Positions 43,653 to 56,116 are shown, numbered from the stretch's first letter. The stretch: DNA of 64,000 bases from Sabellastarte sp. h YS-2021 (GCA_964017235.1 OZ024930.1:24060614-24124613); one strand, 5' to 3'. Notes: a model not told the origin generated them from the sequence alone. Numbers and translations: made by a program.

Positions 43653-46620
43653 TATATGCAGTTATAACAGCCATGGGCATGGTGCAGGGAGGATAGAATA
43701 TATTCAACAACTGTATTTTTCCAATGACTTTGTAATGATTCAGGAACACTGGCTGATGGATAGTCAACTTACACTTTTTAATAAGAAAATTAAGGATATA
43801 ACATCACATTGTATATCTGGTATGGAAAATACTAAACTAGTTCATGGCCATCCCTATGGAGGCTGTGGTATCCTCTGGAAAAGTGATATAACTAGTGAGG
43901 TTACCCCTATACCAATTGACTGTAACCGGTTATGTGCTGTATCTGTCAAAATAAAATCAACTAAATTCCTTTTATGTACAGTCTACATGGCATGTTAGAT
44001 GAGTGGTTCAAATACTAGAGATACAGTTCAAGATGTTCTTCACTCTCTCTCATATTTGTGCAATAATTTTGATTATTTCATCATTGGTGGTGACTTCAAC
44101 ACATGCTTAAGTAACACTGACCAACCTATGACCAGACAAATAATGTTATTTGTTAAAGATGAAGAGTTACTTTGTGTATCACAAATGGCTGATGAGTGTA
44201 ACATAGTATATACTTTTGAATATATACTTTCAAAAGTAAAGCTAATGGTGCTCAATCCTTTATTAACCATTTCCTCATCAGTCCAAATTTAGGGAAAAAT
44301 ATCACAGAGTGTGCAGTTAAAAATGACATTGAAAATTTGTCAGATCATTTACCTGTTTGCTTACATTTAAATATTGACCACAATATCGGCTTTCAGGATG
44401 TCAATCTTTCTCCTAACAAACCATTTGATGTTAACTGGCAACAAGCTTCTGCTGCAGATATTACTGCATATAAATCAATGCTAGATATCACGTTAGATAA
44501 CATGGTTCTCCCTTTTATTGCTATATCATGTAAGGACACTACATGTAAAATTCATCGCACTGATATTGAAAGACTTCATGATTATATTGTTAATGCATGT
44601 GTAGATGCTAGTCAAATGACTATTAAACGTAAAACAAAGGGTACAATCAATATTATTCCTGGTTGGAATGACATGGTGAAGGATCTTCGACATAAAGCTT
44701 TATTCTGGCACAACATATGGAAATCTTCTGGTTGTCCTAAGACAGGTGTTATTGCCAATATTAGACGCAGTACTCACTGTAAATATCATTACAGCATTAA
44801 AGAGGCTAAGCGCTTGAAAGACATTACATTAGCAAACAAATTAGCAAGTGAAATGATAAACAATGACTATGTTAATTTTTGGAAAGACATATGGAGGTTA
44901 AACGGAAAGTGTTGCAAATTACCTAGTACGGTTGAAAACACTGTTGGTGAATCTGATATAGCTGAGTTGTTTAAAAACAAATACTCTGAATTGTATAATT
45001 GTGTGTTATATAGCAAAAATGAAATGGTTAATCTAGATGAAATAATTAATAATAATGGCATTGATTCATTGTGTGGCAAAGGAGAATGTTACTCTGACCA
45101 TGATATACATGAAAGGCATATCAAGAACACAATTACCACTCTTAAAAGGGGTAAGAAAGATAGCAATTATAATCTGATGACTGATCATTTGATACATGGA
45201 TCCAGTAAATTGTTTTTGTATATATAATTTCTTTTTAAAACTATGATTGCTCATGGATATGTTCCAAAAGGTTTTTTAATGTCACAAATTGTGCCTATCC
45301 CGAAGTCTGGGAAAAAAATCAGCAAATGACATAAACAACTACAGAGGCATTGCCTTGAGTTCTGTATTGCCGAAAGTATTTGACAAAATAGTAATTATAC
45401 TCCACTCAAATGTATTATCTACCTCTGATGTGCAATATGGGTTCAAAAAGAAGCACTTTACTACTCAGTGCATATTTGTACTAGAAGAAATAATACAATA
45501 TTATAAAAATAGGAATTCAAGTGTATACTTACTAATGTTAGATGCAAGTAAAGCTTTTGATAGGGTCAACTATGTAAAGTTATTCCATTTGTTAATAGGT
45601 AGGGGTTTATTTGTTTATATGTATGTTTTTAGTGAGAACACTGGTTTTTATGTATGTTCATCAACTAGTTTCTGTAAAATGGGGCAACCCCTTAAGTTCA
45701 GAATTTTCTGTGTCTAATGGTGTGAAACAAGGTGGTGTTTTATCCCCTTTGCTATTTTTTATTTATATTGATAAGTTATTTGTACAGTTGAAACACTCTA
45801 AATTAGGTTGTCATTTGGGAAGTACCTTTGCAGGAGCATTTGGATATGCAGATGATGTAATATTACTTACACCTACAGTATATTCCCTGAATCACCTGTA
45901 TCAACAATGTAATGAATTTTGTAATGAATATGACATAAAAATGAACCCTGAAAAAAGTAAATTTATAGCTTATAACAGCAACATTAGTGGTGTTTATTTA
46001 GGTAACAACTATATTCAATGTCATACATATGAGAAACACCTGGGGAATTCAGTTGGACCAAATATTGGGGACAGAGACATTAGAAGCAAGATTACTGAAA
46101 TGTTTGTGTATACTAATCATATATCTCTGTTTGGTAAAGCATCATATAAAGTAAAATACCAGTTATTTAAAACTTATTGCATGCCACTGTATGACCGTGT
46201 TTTGGGGACTATTCTCAGTCTTCTATTGAACAATTGTTTGTTACTTGGAGGAAATGTTTTCGGAAACTAATTAACGTCCCTTATAATACACACTCAGCTG
46301 TTCTACCCCTTATTTGCAATGACTTGCCCGTTGATTGTCAAATGCACAAGAGAGTGCTGAAATTTATCTACTGCTTAAATAAATCTGTAATTTGTACAAG
46401 ATAAGTTTACAGTTAGCCATTAATGGACGTCAATCACTTATGTGTAACACAATTAATTATGTTTGTCATAAATATAATATTTGTAAGTATGATTTATCTA
46501 GTACAGAGCCTCTCTTGTGGTGTCATAAGATAAATAACTCTGTTCAACCTGCTGATTCTACACTTGTTAGTACTGAAATCATAAAAAGATATGTTGCATT
46601 GCAGAGATAGCTATAATTAC
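43627..46620 (+). pseudogene. LINE ORF2 (endonuclease-reverse transcriptase), broken
   Basis: Endonuclease starts NICSYNSHGHG, with MIQEHW, a stop at 43996-43998, then GGDFNTCLS. RT shows NNYRGIALSSVLPKVFD (about 45335), MLDASKAFDRVNY (about 45540), NGVKQGGVLSPLL (about 45715) and the catalytic FGYADDVILL (about 45840). A C-terminal segment with GKASYKVKYQLFKTYCMPLY follows. At least three frame changes and two stops separate these blocks. The ATG at 43627 overlaps the end of ORF1 by 26 nt in another frame, suggesting coupled reinitiation in the intact element. Confidence 0.85.
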
Positions 46621-46864
46621 TCTTTTTTTCAAACTACATGGAATTAACACAATCTTATTGACAGTGTGTACAGCTTAAAGTTCTTAAAATAAGCTTATAA
46701 TATTTCTGTATTTAGATAGGTTCATTTAGATGAATATATGTATGTTTTTCACTTACGTGTACCTATAAATTTTTTTTTCTTTGTGTTTATAACAATTTGA
46801 CAGTGTATTACAATAAATATGTTGTATATATGAGAATAAATAAATAAATAAAATAAATAAATAT

Positions 46865-47284
46865 GAGAGGTCAAAAAAGGTAAAGTTACTAAGTACCCTA
46901 TTTGTCCTATATAGAGGGGAATACAGACAGGGATACATCTTTTCTGAATTCACTTACTATGCATAATTAGCATTACAAATTCATCGAAAAATGCCAGTGT
47001 TTTGTTTATATTAGTAACTAATATATTTGCCGAATTGTTTGAGTTCCACTATCAGACTGGATATTTCTAAATCATACATTACCAAGATAAACACTCAATC
47101 CTGTGATTATCTTTTTGCTATCAAAGGTCATGAATATAGTTGAAGATCAGCACTCAGCCTGATCCGAGTTTCTGTCCAGTCGCCAATTGCTTTTGATATA
47201 CTGATTGTACAAAATGGCAAAGGACATAGTTCTCTAGTACTTGTTTTTCTGTCTACATTTTGAATGGCACATTTACAAAATCAG
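46865..47284. other. No recognisable feature
   Basis: AT-rich gap between the tails of two converging LINEs. Confidence 0.4.
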
Positions 47285-48102
47285 CTTAGTTTCTAATTCT
47301 AATTCTAATTTGACTTTTATAGTACTTAATCTCCACAAGGTGCAACAAGACAATAGCAATATGCAAAATTCAAAATCCAGGGACAGAAATAGGTCGGCAC
47401 CACGGAGAAGCCATAAGAGAAAATGAGCTAAGGAGGATAAGCCTTTGCGTAGAGATAGGTTTTGAGTTTCTTTCTAAAAGAGGCAATAGTGGGTGATGCA
47501 TGAATGTCTTCAGGGAGTGAATTCCAAACAGTAGGACCATCGAAAGTGAAACTAAAACCAAACTGTTTAATGGACTTGTGAATTTTAGGTTGAAACTTTG
47601 GAACATTAAGGAAATTTGCAACACTCTGACTGCGTCTAGTATTGTAAGTATTGTGGTATGTGGAAAGATATGGAGCAAAGTATTTAGGGAAGCCAGTGTG
47701 AATAAACTTGTACACCAGGGTAGCCAGTTTGAAACTGAACAGGGAGCCAGTGGAGTTTCCTAAGGACGGGAGTTATCCGAGTAAACTTACTCGAATTTGT
47801 AACAATTTGGACTATTTTGGATAGACTGTCATCTGTGAAGATTGAATTTGGAGAGACTCCTGAAAAGTGAGTTACAGTAGTCCAACTGACTACTAACAAA
47901 AGCATTGGCAACCGACACAGCTGCATCATCGTCAAGAACTGCCTAATATTTCTAAAATCCCTCAGTTTTACAAAGCAACATTTACAAACATTCTGGATGT
48001 GTTTAGAGAAAGAAAAATCAGAGTCAAACCACACACCCAGGTTCCTGACTGACTTGGTGGAGTGAAGAGGGTTACCCAAGATGTCAATTGGGAAACATAC
48101 AT

Positions 48103-48858
48103 TTAACCTTTCTCTCTGTTTCTTGGAGTCTTATCTGGATTAAGTTTAAGTTTGCTAGCCGACATCCATTCCTTAACATCTTGAAGGCATCTGTTCAACT
48201 TATCAAAAGCAGCTGAGGCATTCATGTGCAACAGATGGACATAAAGTTGTAAATCGTCAGTGTAGAAATGAAATTTTACACCTTTGTGTTTACCAATCAG
48301 AGTACTAAGGGGAGATGTGTAAAGAGAGAATAGCAGGGGACCCAGAACAGAACCCTGAGGTATGCCAAATAGCAATTTTTGTAGGTCAGACAAGGTAGAA
48401 CCAATTTTAACAGATTGAAAACATTCCATCAAATAGGAAGAGAACCATTTGAGAGCAGAACCATCAACACCAAACCAATCCAGAAGGCAGCTGAGGAGAG
48501 TGGTATGATCAATAGTGTCGAAAGCGGCCGAGAGATCCAGAAGTACTAAGGCAGTAGCTTCACCCCGGGATTGTGACAAATGAATATCATTTTTGATGGA
48601 AAGTAGAGCTGTTTCTGTTGAGTGACCTGACTTATATGCAGACTGGTATGGGTTATCCAAGCCATGTCGATGAATATGGTCAACCAGCTGTTTAGCAACT
48701 ACACGTTCCACCAGTTTGGAAATGAAGCTAAGTCCTGATACTGGGTAGTAGTTTTTCAAATCCTCAACATGAAGCGAGGCCTTCTTTATAAGTGGAGTGA
48801 CTACAGCTTTTTTGAACCCATCTGGAACCAGTCCCTCCCGGAGCGAACAATTAACCAA
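48103..48858 (-). pseudogene. LINE reverse transcriptase core
   Basis: A 251-residue frame with ordered RT blocks: [54 protein letters not shown] and the catalytic FYTDDLQLY. It ends after [10 protein letters not shown] with a frame change. The next frame (48079-47684) continues with NLGVWFDSDF and LHWLPVQ. It follows the truncated endonuclease directly, so it cannot give a full protein. Confidence 0.85.
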
Positions 48859-48863
48859 TTTGG

Positions 48864-49520
48864 TTATAGATGGTAGAAGTAATTGCCATCAATAGAAGAC
48901 AGAAAACAAACAAAGGACATAAATTCATCTAAAAAAATAGAAGAACACGGCCCAGGAGGATGATAGATAGAAGCTAGGAACAAAGTTCGACCTGGCACTG
49001 AAACTGATATGACAATATTTTCAAAGGAGCTATAATTTGAGGTATCAACTTTGCGACATTTGTATGATTCACAAATGAAGAAACCAACACCACCACCAAT
49101 ACCTGTTGAACGTGGCCTATGTATCAATGACAATCCATCAGGGGTGAGGCAACGAAGGAAACTATCAGAATCAGTGGTACGAATGTGTGTTTCTGTGAGA
49201 CATAGGAAATCAGAGGCATGAGATGCAATTGTATCAGAGAGGAGAGGGCCCTTATTTCGGATTGACCTCACATTTACTGAGCCAAGCATAACCGGTCCAG
49301 GATTCATGGCAACATCACCATACATAAGAAGTAATAGCATAAGGCCACTCTGTTTTACAGGAGGAAAATCATGGCAGGAACAGCTATAAGAGTAATTTTT
49401 AGCAATCCTCAACATGGATGGAATGAGGAATCCACTTCCAGTGAAATTCTGGGAGACACTCCTGAGATGAGTGGCAGCCATCAACATGGTGCAGAAAAGA
49501 AAAATGTGCATGGCAATCAT
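48864..49520 (-). CDS. LINE endonuclease N-terminal part with 2A-like motif
   Basis: A 218-residue frame. It begins with a hydrophobic segment ([18 protein letters not shown]), then [15 protein letters not shown] at about residues 60-75, then the endonuclease: [22 protein letters not shown] and LASIYHPPG. The NPGP motif resembles 2A ribosome-skipping peptides, known at the start of some LINE proteins in sea urchins and molluscs, but the usual acidic residue three before Asn-Pro is Ala here. The frame ends at a deletion before the GDFN motif, so the enzyme is incomplete. Confidence 0.75.
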   Translation of the reverse strand: MIAMHIFLFCTMLMAATHLRSVSQNFTGSGFLIPSMLRIAKNYSYSCSCHDFPPVKQSGLMLLLLMYGDVAMNPGPVMLGSVNVRSIRNKGPLLSDTIASHASDFLCLTETHIRTTDSDSFLRCLTPDGLSLIHRPRSTGIGGGVGFFICESYKCRKVDTSNYSSFENIVISVSVPGRTLFLASIYHPPGPCSSIFLDEFMSFVCFLSSIDGNYFYHL

Positions 49521-49560
49521 CTTGGTTGGGTTGGTTGAATTGACAATGCCCTAGGATCAA

Positions 49561-50062
49561 AATAATATGTGCATTATAAACTGGATATATCCATGTTGTC
49601 GTAACAAGGACATTATACATTTATCATTTGCTGTTCAAAATTTACACAGCAAACAAGTACTTCATTCAAAGCTGGAGTTTATAAACATGAGCTCTATCAA
49701 TGTTCGTGCTTAGAAAGATAACTTTTTTCGTTATTTAATCGGCTAGAAATGAATGAACTTTACTTCCACCAGCTTGAGTGTTAGAATTGGGGGAAAACAG
49801 ACATTGTTTTCAGTCTGGAAGTTGATTGTAAAGGGTAAGCTTTGTAGTGGCTGGGTTTGAGAAGAAGTTTGTTGTGAAAGTTGTTGGTTGTGTTGGTGAT
49901 GTTTCACGTTAGTGCTACAACTGTATCAGAGGTAATGTAACTGTTCACCAATTACTATATTTGTTTAAATTAGCTAATGCTTGGTAACTTTGTTCTGATT
50001 TTAGTGAAACTCTTGAAATGCATTTCATTGAACTTGTTGCATTATCTTACCTGTAAGGTGAA
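49561..50062. other. Possible LINE 5' flank, otherwise nothing recognised
   Basis: No open frame of note. The lower part may be the 5' UTR of the minus-strand LINE. Confidence 0.35.
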
Positions 50063-50265
50063 GTTTGATTGAGATTCTACTGATCTGTAATCTGGAACGG
50101 AGGAATTACATGAGATAGCATTCCACTAAGCAGGCCTCACACTTAAGAGCCTGAGAGGACTCAAATAGTTAATTGGGTGGGTACAAGTGTGTGTTTTTTG
50201 TCAGTCTAGGGTGGGCATATAATTCCTCCGTTCCAGATTACAGATCGGTAGAATCTCAATCAAAC
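50063..50265. repeat. 46-bp inverted repeat, 111-nt spacer
   Basis: Arms 50063-50108 and 50220-50265 are complementary at 45 of 46 positions. Confidence 0.93.
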
Positions 50266-50435
50266 AAGTGCTACCTGTTGAGTTGGGGGTACTATTTCTG
50301 ACTGAATTCTTGTGTGGAGTGGATATGGTCAAGGTCGTTTTCCCTTGAACTTCTGTTGTTTTTGATTGCCCCTGTCCCTAGGGCCTCTGTAGTTTTTGGA
50401 CCATACTGTTTTGTTCCATATTTTGCCTCTTTAGC

Positions 50436-53270
50436 TCATTTAAGCTCCGCCATAGTCTTCAGGACTTCATCCCCAAATAGGTTCTTTGTGAAAGGCATGT
50501 CAGATGAGACAAGGCCTTCATAGGTTTTGTTTAAATCAGGGAGAACTGCATCCCTACATCTATACCCAAGCTGTGAGTGGGCATGACCAAGCAATGCTAG
50601 TGCATCCATTATTGTGGTAAGCAGTGCCTCATTATCAACCTTATAAGATTGATCCAGCAGCTTGTCAACTGTTCTGGTCAATGCACTAGAAGCTTTAACA
50701 ATAGCCATTTGAATGTATTGAAATTGTTTGTCACGAGTAACAGTGCGAGTGCGAATCATGTCCTTCACTTCTTTACTTAGCTGTGGAACATCCAAGGATT
50801 CACAATTTGAAGGCCTACAGTATTTCTCCTGTTTTTTGTTTGAGCTTGTCTAAAGACAGTGGAGCCCTGAACCTTTTATTCACAATGGAGGCTAATTTTG
50901 GGTTCACACCTGGGCCTGAAGTTTCCCCTTCCTCCAGATCTTTCACTAATTCATCCAGAACAGATGACTCAGTAGTGCTAGGGTTGGTACTAGTGGTCCT
51001 ACGATTCGACGGAAAATCAATTCGACATCTATTTAAAAGTTTCAATGTAGAAAATCAATTCTCATTTTAAGAATCAATTGTGAATCGAAAGTAAGATTTA
51101 TAAACCACCTAATTTTCTCTTTTTCTACAGATATTTAACATTTTATTTTCATAACATTTGTTTACATTATCTGCCATGTTTCTTTGACTGGTATCTACTT
51201 CCTGTTAGTTACAACTAAAACTCAAAATTTCTTTACGTATTTAGAAGATCTTTTAATACAATAAACTAAGTTCAACCTAAATTAAATTTAATTTTCACTG
51301 CTTCATACACAACATGCATATTCCCTATAAATGGGGAATAACAACCTTGGCCATAAATCAAGTGGAGAGAGATCACACTACTGTAATACTTCAGCAGTCT
51401 GCCATGAATATTTTTGACAAATTTTGTTGAACAAGAAAACTGAAATGTTTACTACATTGCCATACTTAGAAATTTACAGTATCTAAGAAATTATAATTAT
51501 ATGAAGTGAATAGATCATGAAGATCTGCTTAGAAAGGGAAATTCATGGAATATTGTTTTCAGGATGACAGAAATTTAACAGAATAATAGACAAATGCTTT
51601 ACAGTAAGAGAAAGAGTGAGGGATATCTGACTTCATTGAAGCTGGTAGGAGATACTTAGCTTTGCCACAGACATTTATATGCATAAAGAAGACACAACTG
51701 TTTGACTGCATTATGAGTATTTTTCATAATGTTCTCATACACTTACTTAGGCTAGCTTGCTGAGGAGACTCCCAGATGAGAAAGGCCTTTGATAGTGTGC
51801 ATTATGGCAAAAATATTTCACGTTTGCATTATGGTTCAGACAGCCTGGAAGGCCAGGCTAGGAGATATTTTCAGTTTGAAGTAAAATTAGGAAAGAAAAA
51901 AGATATGTTATAAAAACAGTACACCTGTGTTGCTAACATGGGAAGGTTTTAACTCAGGACACCCATGTACTGAAACATATACAAGTGCTAAATACATAAA
52001 ATAACTGCACCATCCATGTATCAATGATATACAACTATTTATGTCATATATATGCTGCTTTGAGAAATTTTTATCATATTATTCCTGAGATAAGAGTCCC
52101 ATTTTCCAGACCCCATCTAACACGCATATACTTGAGTGACAATGCTGAAATACATGTTCACTTGTGCCAGACTGTTTCATATAATCTAGTATATATTACA
52201 AAATACCAATATTGACCAGAAAAAATAAAAGTCACTCTTCCATTTGATTAATGAAAATAGCATGTCTTTGAAAAGTGTCCCGAGTTAAAAATAGAAGGAA
52301 AATTCCATGAATACATGTCTAGCTGTTTAGTTCCCAAAGAAGCATTTTATGCAGGATAATTTTCAGAAGCTGCTTGGCAGTCACTGTTCTTGACATATGA
52401 TAAGGATAAGCAGATATTCTATTCTTCTTTGTTGTATATGTATATATACACTGTTTGTTAAAAAAAGTGTCCTGAGTTCACAACATGGGTGTACCACAAA
52501 GTGATGTTGAACAAAAGGGGTTGAAATATTGTTTATGTTAAGCATGATTGGTTGCTAATCTGCTGAAGTTACATTCAAACACTGTAAATGATTTAGCTGA
52601 TGAAAAGGGAGAATGAAAATTGCTAAGGTCACCTTAGTAGATAATTATATTATTGCTAACACACATATTTGTTGACTCTTCAACCTATTGGTTTCCTAAC
52701 ATAGCCCCATCCTTACCCCAAACTGTAAACAAATAACCTGGATTTTTTCACCACTGACCTATTGGAAGACTATTGTTATTATATTTTGTGAAAAAAGAAT
52801 ATTCTGTCTTTCTTACAAAGCAAGCAAAAAAACGATTATAATCGATAATCGATCGCTTAGAATTACCGATTAATCGATTCTGATTTTTTAGACCGATTCC
52901 TAACACTAGTTGGTACCCTTCTTTGGCTTAATAAGCCCACAAATGTCAGAGTCACTGAAAGCCGAGCAGCTGTCATCATCATCATCATCATGCTCCTGCT
53001 TATGGGCCTTTCTCATACCCTCCCCCGGAGGGCCCCCTGACCATTTATTGGACAGGAGGTTGTGATCATCATTGGCAGTGCTGGACATACTGTATCCCTC
53101 CCCGGGAGGGTCCCCCAATCTTTGAGAGATTAGGAGTTGCATGTTAGATTGCATTTCTTTCATGTTTTGAGTCAATAATGACACCTGACATGCAAGGCTG
53201 GGTGATTGGTCTGAGGGTCCTGGTGTCTCTTGGTCATACTCATCATCAGGTTTGTGAGTTTCCATGATAG
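50436..53270 (-). pseudogene. DIRS gag-like ORF split by a hAT element
   Basis: The N-terminal part (53270-52917) starts METHKPDDEYDQETPG and is acidic, ending with a DDDDDD run and IKPKKGTN. After the 1.9-kb insertion the frame continues (50982-50815) with SSVLDELVKDLEEGE, GVNPKLASIVNKRF and LDKLKQKTGEIL. After a frame change (50795-50436) it gives DVPQLSKEVKDMI, ALALLGHAHSQLGYR, LPDLNKTYEGL and KNLFGDEVLKTM. These blocks are typical of gag-like proteins of animal DIRS elements. The insertion falls between two codons of the same frame. Confidence 0.78.
50991..52908. mobile_element. Non-autonomous hAT element
   Basis: 1,918 bp flanked by a perfect 8-bp duplication (GTTGGTAC at 50983-50990 and 52909-52916), the hAT signature. 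The ends begin TAGTGGTCCTACGATTCG and, inverted, TAGTGTTAGGAATCGG. Subterminal regions repeat AATCAATTC and ATCGATTA variants. No transposase frame is present. Confidence 0.9.
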
Positions 53271-53957
53271 CTTTTACACAATACCAAAAGAAACAGTGAC
53301 AGTAGTATCCCACTTACAGTTGGTATTTTTGGATTCTAATGATTTTAACAGTAAGTAATGATCATCTTTATCCAAGTTTCTTTTTTAAATAGCTTAAACA
53401 ATATTCAAAACATTTTATTCACTGTGTTGTAAAATGAATAAGTTAATTCACACAGAGAAACACTTGTATTGTACATCACAACTGTAACACAATACCAGAG
53501 TGGCTGACAAATATGTGTGTAGCCTTGAAAGTAGGATGCACAAGTGAAGCCTGCTTAGTGGAATGCTATCTCATGTAGTTCCAAAGTGACAGATTACTGT
53601 GAGGTAGAACCGCCATATCTACTGTAACTCTGATAATTATCATGATTATTTTACACTATTGGAATGCATTTGTAGTTGTTATTAATGCATTACTTGTGTG
53701 GTTGCACATGAGGATGTGCAATCTCTCATTCTTGGCTCCGAGCTTAAATGGTAGATCTTCAGATCTTTGGATTTGTTTGTAGGTAACATAATTAACTGAC
53801 CTTAATTCTCATTGGTTGCAGAGTTCTGTCCTTCCCTCCAATGTTTTACCTCTGCCATTTTGTCATTGAACATGCAACAGTACAGAACTTTTAAACTTTT
53901 TCTTTCAGTTTGCGTTTTTAGTTTTTGATGTTAGTTACTTGTATATTGTACATTGAA

Positions 53958-55195
53958 ATGGAAGATAAGAGATACAATTTGAGGTCAAAGAAGAAAGAAT
54001 GCAGTATTTCTATACAACTCCAGCTTGCTTTAGATGAGGACTTCATGGCCAGGCTTGGACCATCAACTTCTGGGCAAGTTTTTTATTCTGAACACACCGA
54101 TTGGAGCGAATCTGACATTGATATATCAGATATGATCAATCATTTGGATCAAAATTTTTGGATCCGGTTAGTAGGAATGTGGAGGCTCCCACTGGTCAAG
54201 GAGAGTGTCTTGTAGATCATGATATCAACAGGCAAAGTTTGACACACTTTAGTAGCTTAGGAGACCGTTTGACTCTTATTGTAAGCAGCACAAGGCCTTA
54301 TAAAAACCAGTGATGTGCAAAAGTTCAAAAAGGGTCAAGCGGTGTAAAGTGGCTTTTACACATTCAAGTCCAAATCATCAGCTAGAGGATACTAATGTAG
54401 GTTTGGCAGGCAGTGATATCTTACTCCCTGATAAGCGTAGGCAGGAAGCATACATAAAAAAGACAAAGAGAAGTTCAGGCTAGACTACTGCATCTTGTGG
54501 ACAGGGCCAAAACAGGTACTAATAAAATTAAATCTCATGGAGGTGGTTCTGTTTATGTATTTGTTTCAGAGAGGGTCAAATTGCATCTTGAATTTGTTCT
54601 GGCAGGTCAGAAGAAGGACCGGATTTCATATGATCAACTGTCTCCTATCCAGTGGATGGCTGGCTTTTATAGGAGCATCAAGGAGGAAGCTGATCGCAAG
54701 ATCAAAGAACATTTGTTAGATTATTGTATCAATTTACTGGAGGATGCTACAGATTTCTCTTGGTCCTCAGTAAAGGCCAACCATGCAGTCCTTCTATGTC
54801 GTATGGAATCAAGGTGAGATTAGCTGTTGGCTAGAGACAGATAAGACAGATAGGCTTTGGAGGGGCCCATGCACAAAGACATGTTGCCACCCTTAATTCT
54901 GCTGGTCATTCAGACAAAGGTCACATTAATGGCAAAAGCATCCCATGCGTGTCTTATATAGGTATATATGATCGGCCTGTTGGTCTAAAGATGGTAAACA
55001 TTTTACACACCCACAGTCCGAATGTAGGAAGCACCAGACTCACTCAAAAAAACAACGAGAAAAGGGTGGCCATGCCTTAACAGGAAATTCTAACATTTTT
55101 GCTTGTCGTAAGGCTACGGTTGCTGGTTCGGATAGTAGAAAGTTCACCCTTATCTTGGCTCAGTCAGCTATAGCTTTGCTTGGCCTTAGGCCGTG
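53958..55195 (+). pseudogene. DIRS-like gag fragment E
   Basis: An ATG at 53958 begins MEDKRYNLRSKKKE, then an acidic SESDIDISDMINHLD stretch, with a frame break at 54215. A second frame (54497-54817) gives GGGSVYVFVSERVKLHLEF, DQLSPIQWMAGFYRS and HLLDYCINLLEDA. Beyond that, degenerate GEISWLETDKIDRL and a Cys/His-containing tail to about 55195. The block order resembles gag proteins of DIRS elements. No RT follows. The family call is less certain than for copies A-D. Confidence 0.6.
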
Positions 55196-55852
55196 ATGGG
55201 TGATACATTGAGAGTTTGCTTCACCGGGTGAACCAAGACCTTGCCTTGACCTTTATGTGGAGTTTTTTGTTGTGTCCTGCTTGGAATTATATGACCTTGG
55301 AACATATCATTTCACCATGTATCTTTCTTGGTTGACTCAGTTTTGGTGTTACATTTGAGATTTTGCTTAATCGGTGAACCAAGACTTTGACCTTTTATTA
55401 GTAACTGTGTATTTTTTTTATTCTTTTATTAATGGTTACAAATATTATATATATATACTATAATTTTGTTGTGCATATGAGTACATTATGATGTAGCCAC
55501 ACAATACTTTTTTCATGTTTGTATGAATGTAATATCTATATCAGATTTCTCACTACGAATCTGGTTACTTGTAGGCGTTTTGAATGGTGGGTGACCAGTC
55601 CAGCTAGATTGGTGTTTTGGTGTTGAGCTTTGTGAGCAACTTCGTCCATGGTAGGACATCCATAGAAAAGATAAAGTAGTTAACATTTTAGTTAAGTATC
55701 TTCTTTGCATCCACATCCACTGTACTGTTTTGCCTTATCATTAAATGTGATATGAATCCTACATCTTCTCAATGATTAATCGTTGCTATGAAAGGTCATA
55801 CATGCATATCTTACTTGCAACTATTCTTTGCAAACTTAAAATATTTACACCT
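55196..55852. other. No recognisable feature
   Basis: AT-rich with short A/T repeats near 55450. A TCGGTGAACCAAGAC-like phrase occurs twice (about 55230 and 55370). Confidence 0.35.
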
Positions 55853-55865
55853 GGTATTTTCAAAA

Positions 55866-56103
55866 TTTATTCATTTATTTATTTGAGGTTTTACGTCGCT
55901 TTCAACACTGTACAGGTCATATCATGACTGGTAGTTGGAAGGGCAGAGGAAAGCAGTACACACAGTTCGTTAGGGTTCTGTACTGTAAACTGCCGACCAA
56001 CGGCAAGCAACTACCAGCTTTCCCACTTGAGGCCGTGCCGGGAATCGAACCCCGGCCTCAGAGGTGGGAGGCAAGAGTGTTACCACTCAGCCACCGTGGC
56101 CCC
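55866..56103 (-). mobile_element. tRNA-derived SINE, copy 3
   Basis: 238 bp flanked by a perfect 13-bp duplication (GGTATTTTCAAAA at 55853-55865 and 56104-56116). On the minus strand it has a tRNA-like head with A-box TGGCTGAGTGG and B-box GGTTCGATTCC (56041-56051). The tail is GCGACGTAAAACCTC followed by AAATA repeats. It is closest to copy 2. Confidence 0.93.
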
Positions 56104-56116
56104 GGTATTTTCAAAA

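Larger units (their letters stand above)
43030..46864 (+). mobile_element. Decayed two-ORF LINE (I/Nimb- or CR1-like), 5' end missing
   Basis: Carries the end of ORF1, a broken ORF2 and a 3' tail of (AATAA)n type at about 46834-46864. ORF2 starts at 43627 inside the last codons of ORF1. The left boundary coincides with the MITE, so the 5' part of ORF1 is absent. It is old, with stops and frameshifts throughout ORF2. Confidence 0.85.
47285..49560 (-). mobile_element. CR1/L2-like LINE with internal deletion
   Basis: Read from about 49560 down to 47285: 5' region, endonuclease N-terminal half, RT, C-terminal domain, stop at about 47428 and a 3' UTR ending with a TTAGAA-type short repeat. The C-terminus (TRRSQSVANF, then SFRKKLKTYLYAKAYPP) is closely matched by the fragment at 15110-15525. 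The second half of the endonuclease and the linker to RT are missing at about 48860. Confidence 0.88.
50063..53600 (-). mobile_element. Gag-only DIRS derivative C with inverted terminal repeats
   Basis: The two ends share an inverted repeat: 50102-50138 matches the reverse complement of 53546-53582 at about 35 of 37 positions. Inside the left end a 46-bp inverted repeat (50063-50108 and 50220-50265, one mismatch) looks like a DIRS internal complementary region. The only coding content is gag. RT, RNase H and recombinase are missing between gag and the repeats, so this is a non-autonomous derivative. A hAT element interrupts gag. Confidence 0.75.
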
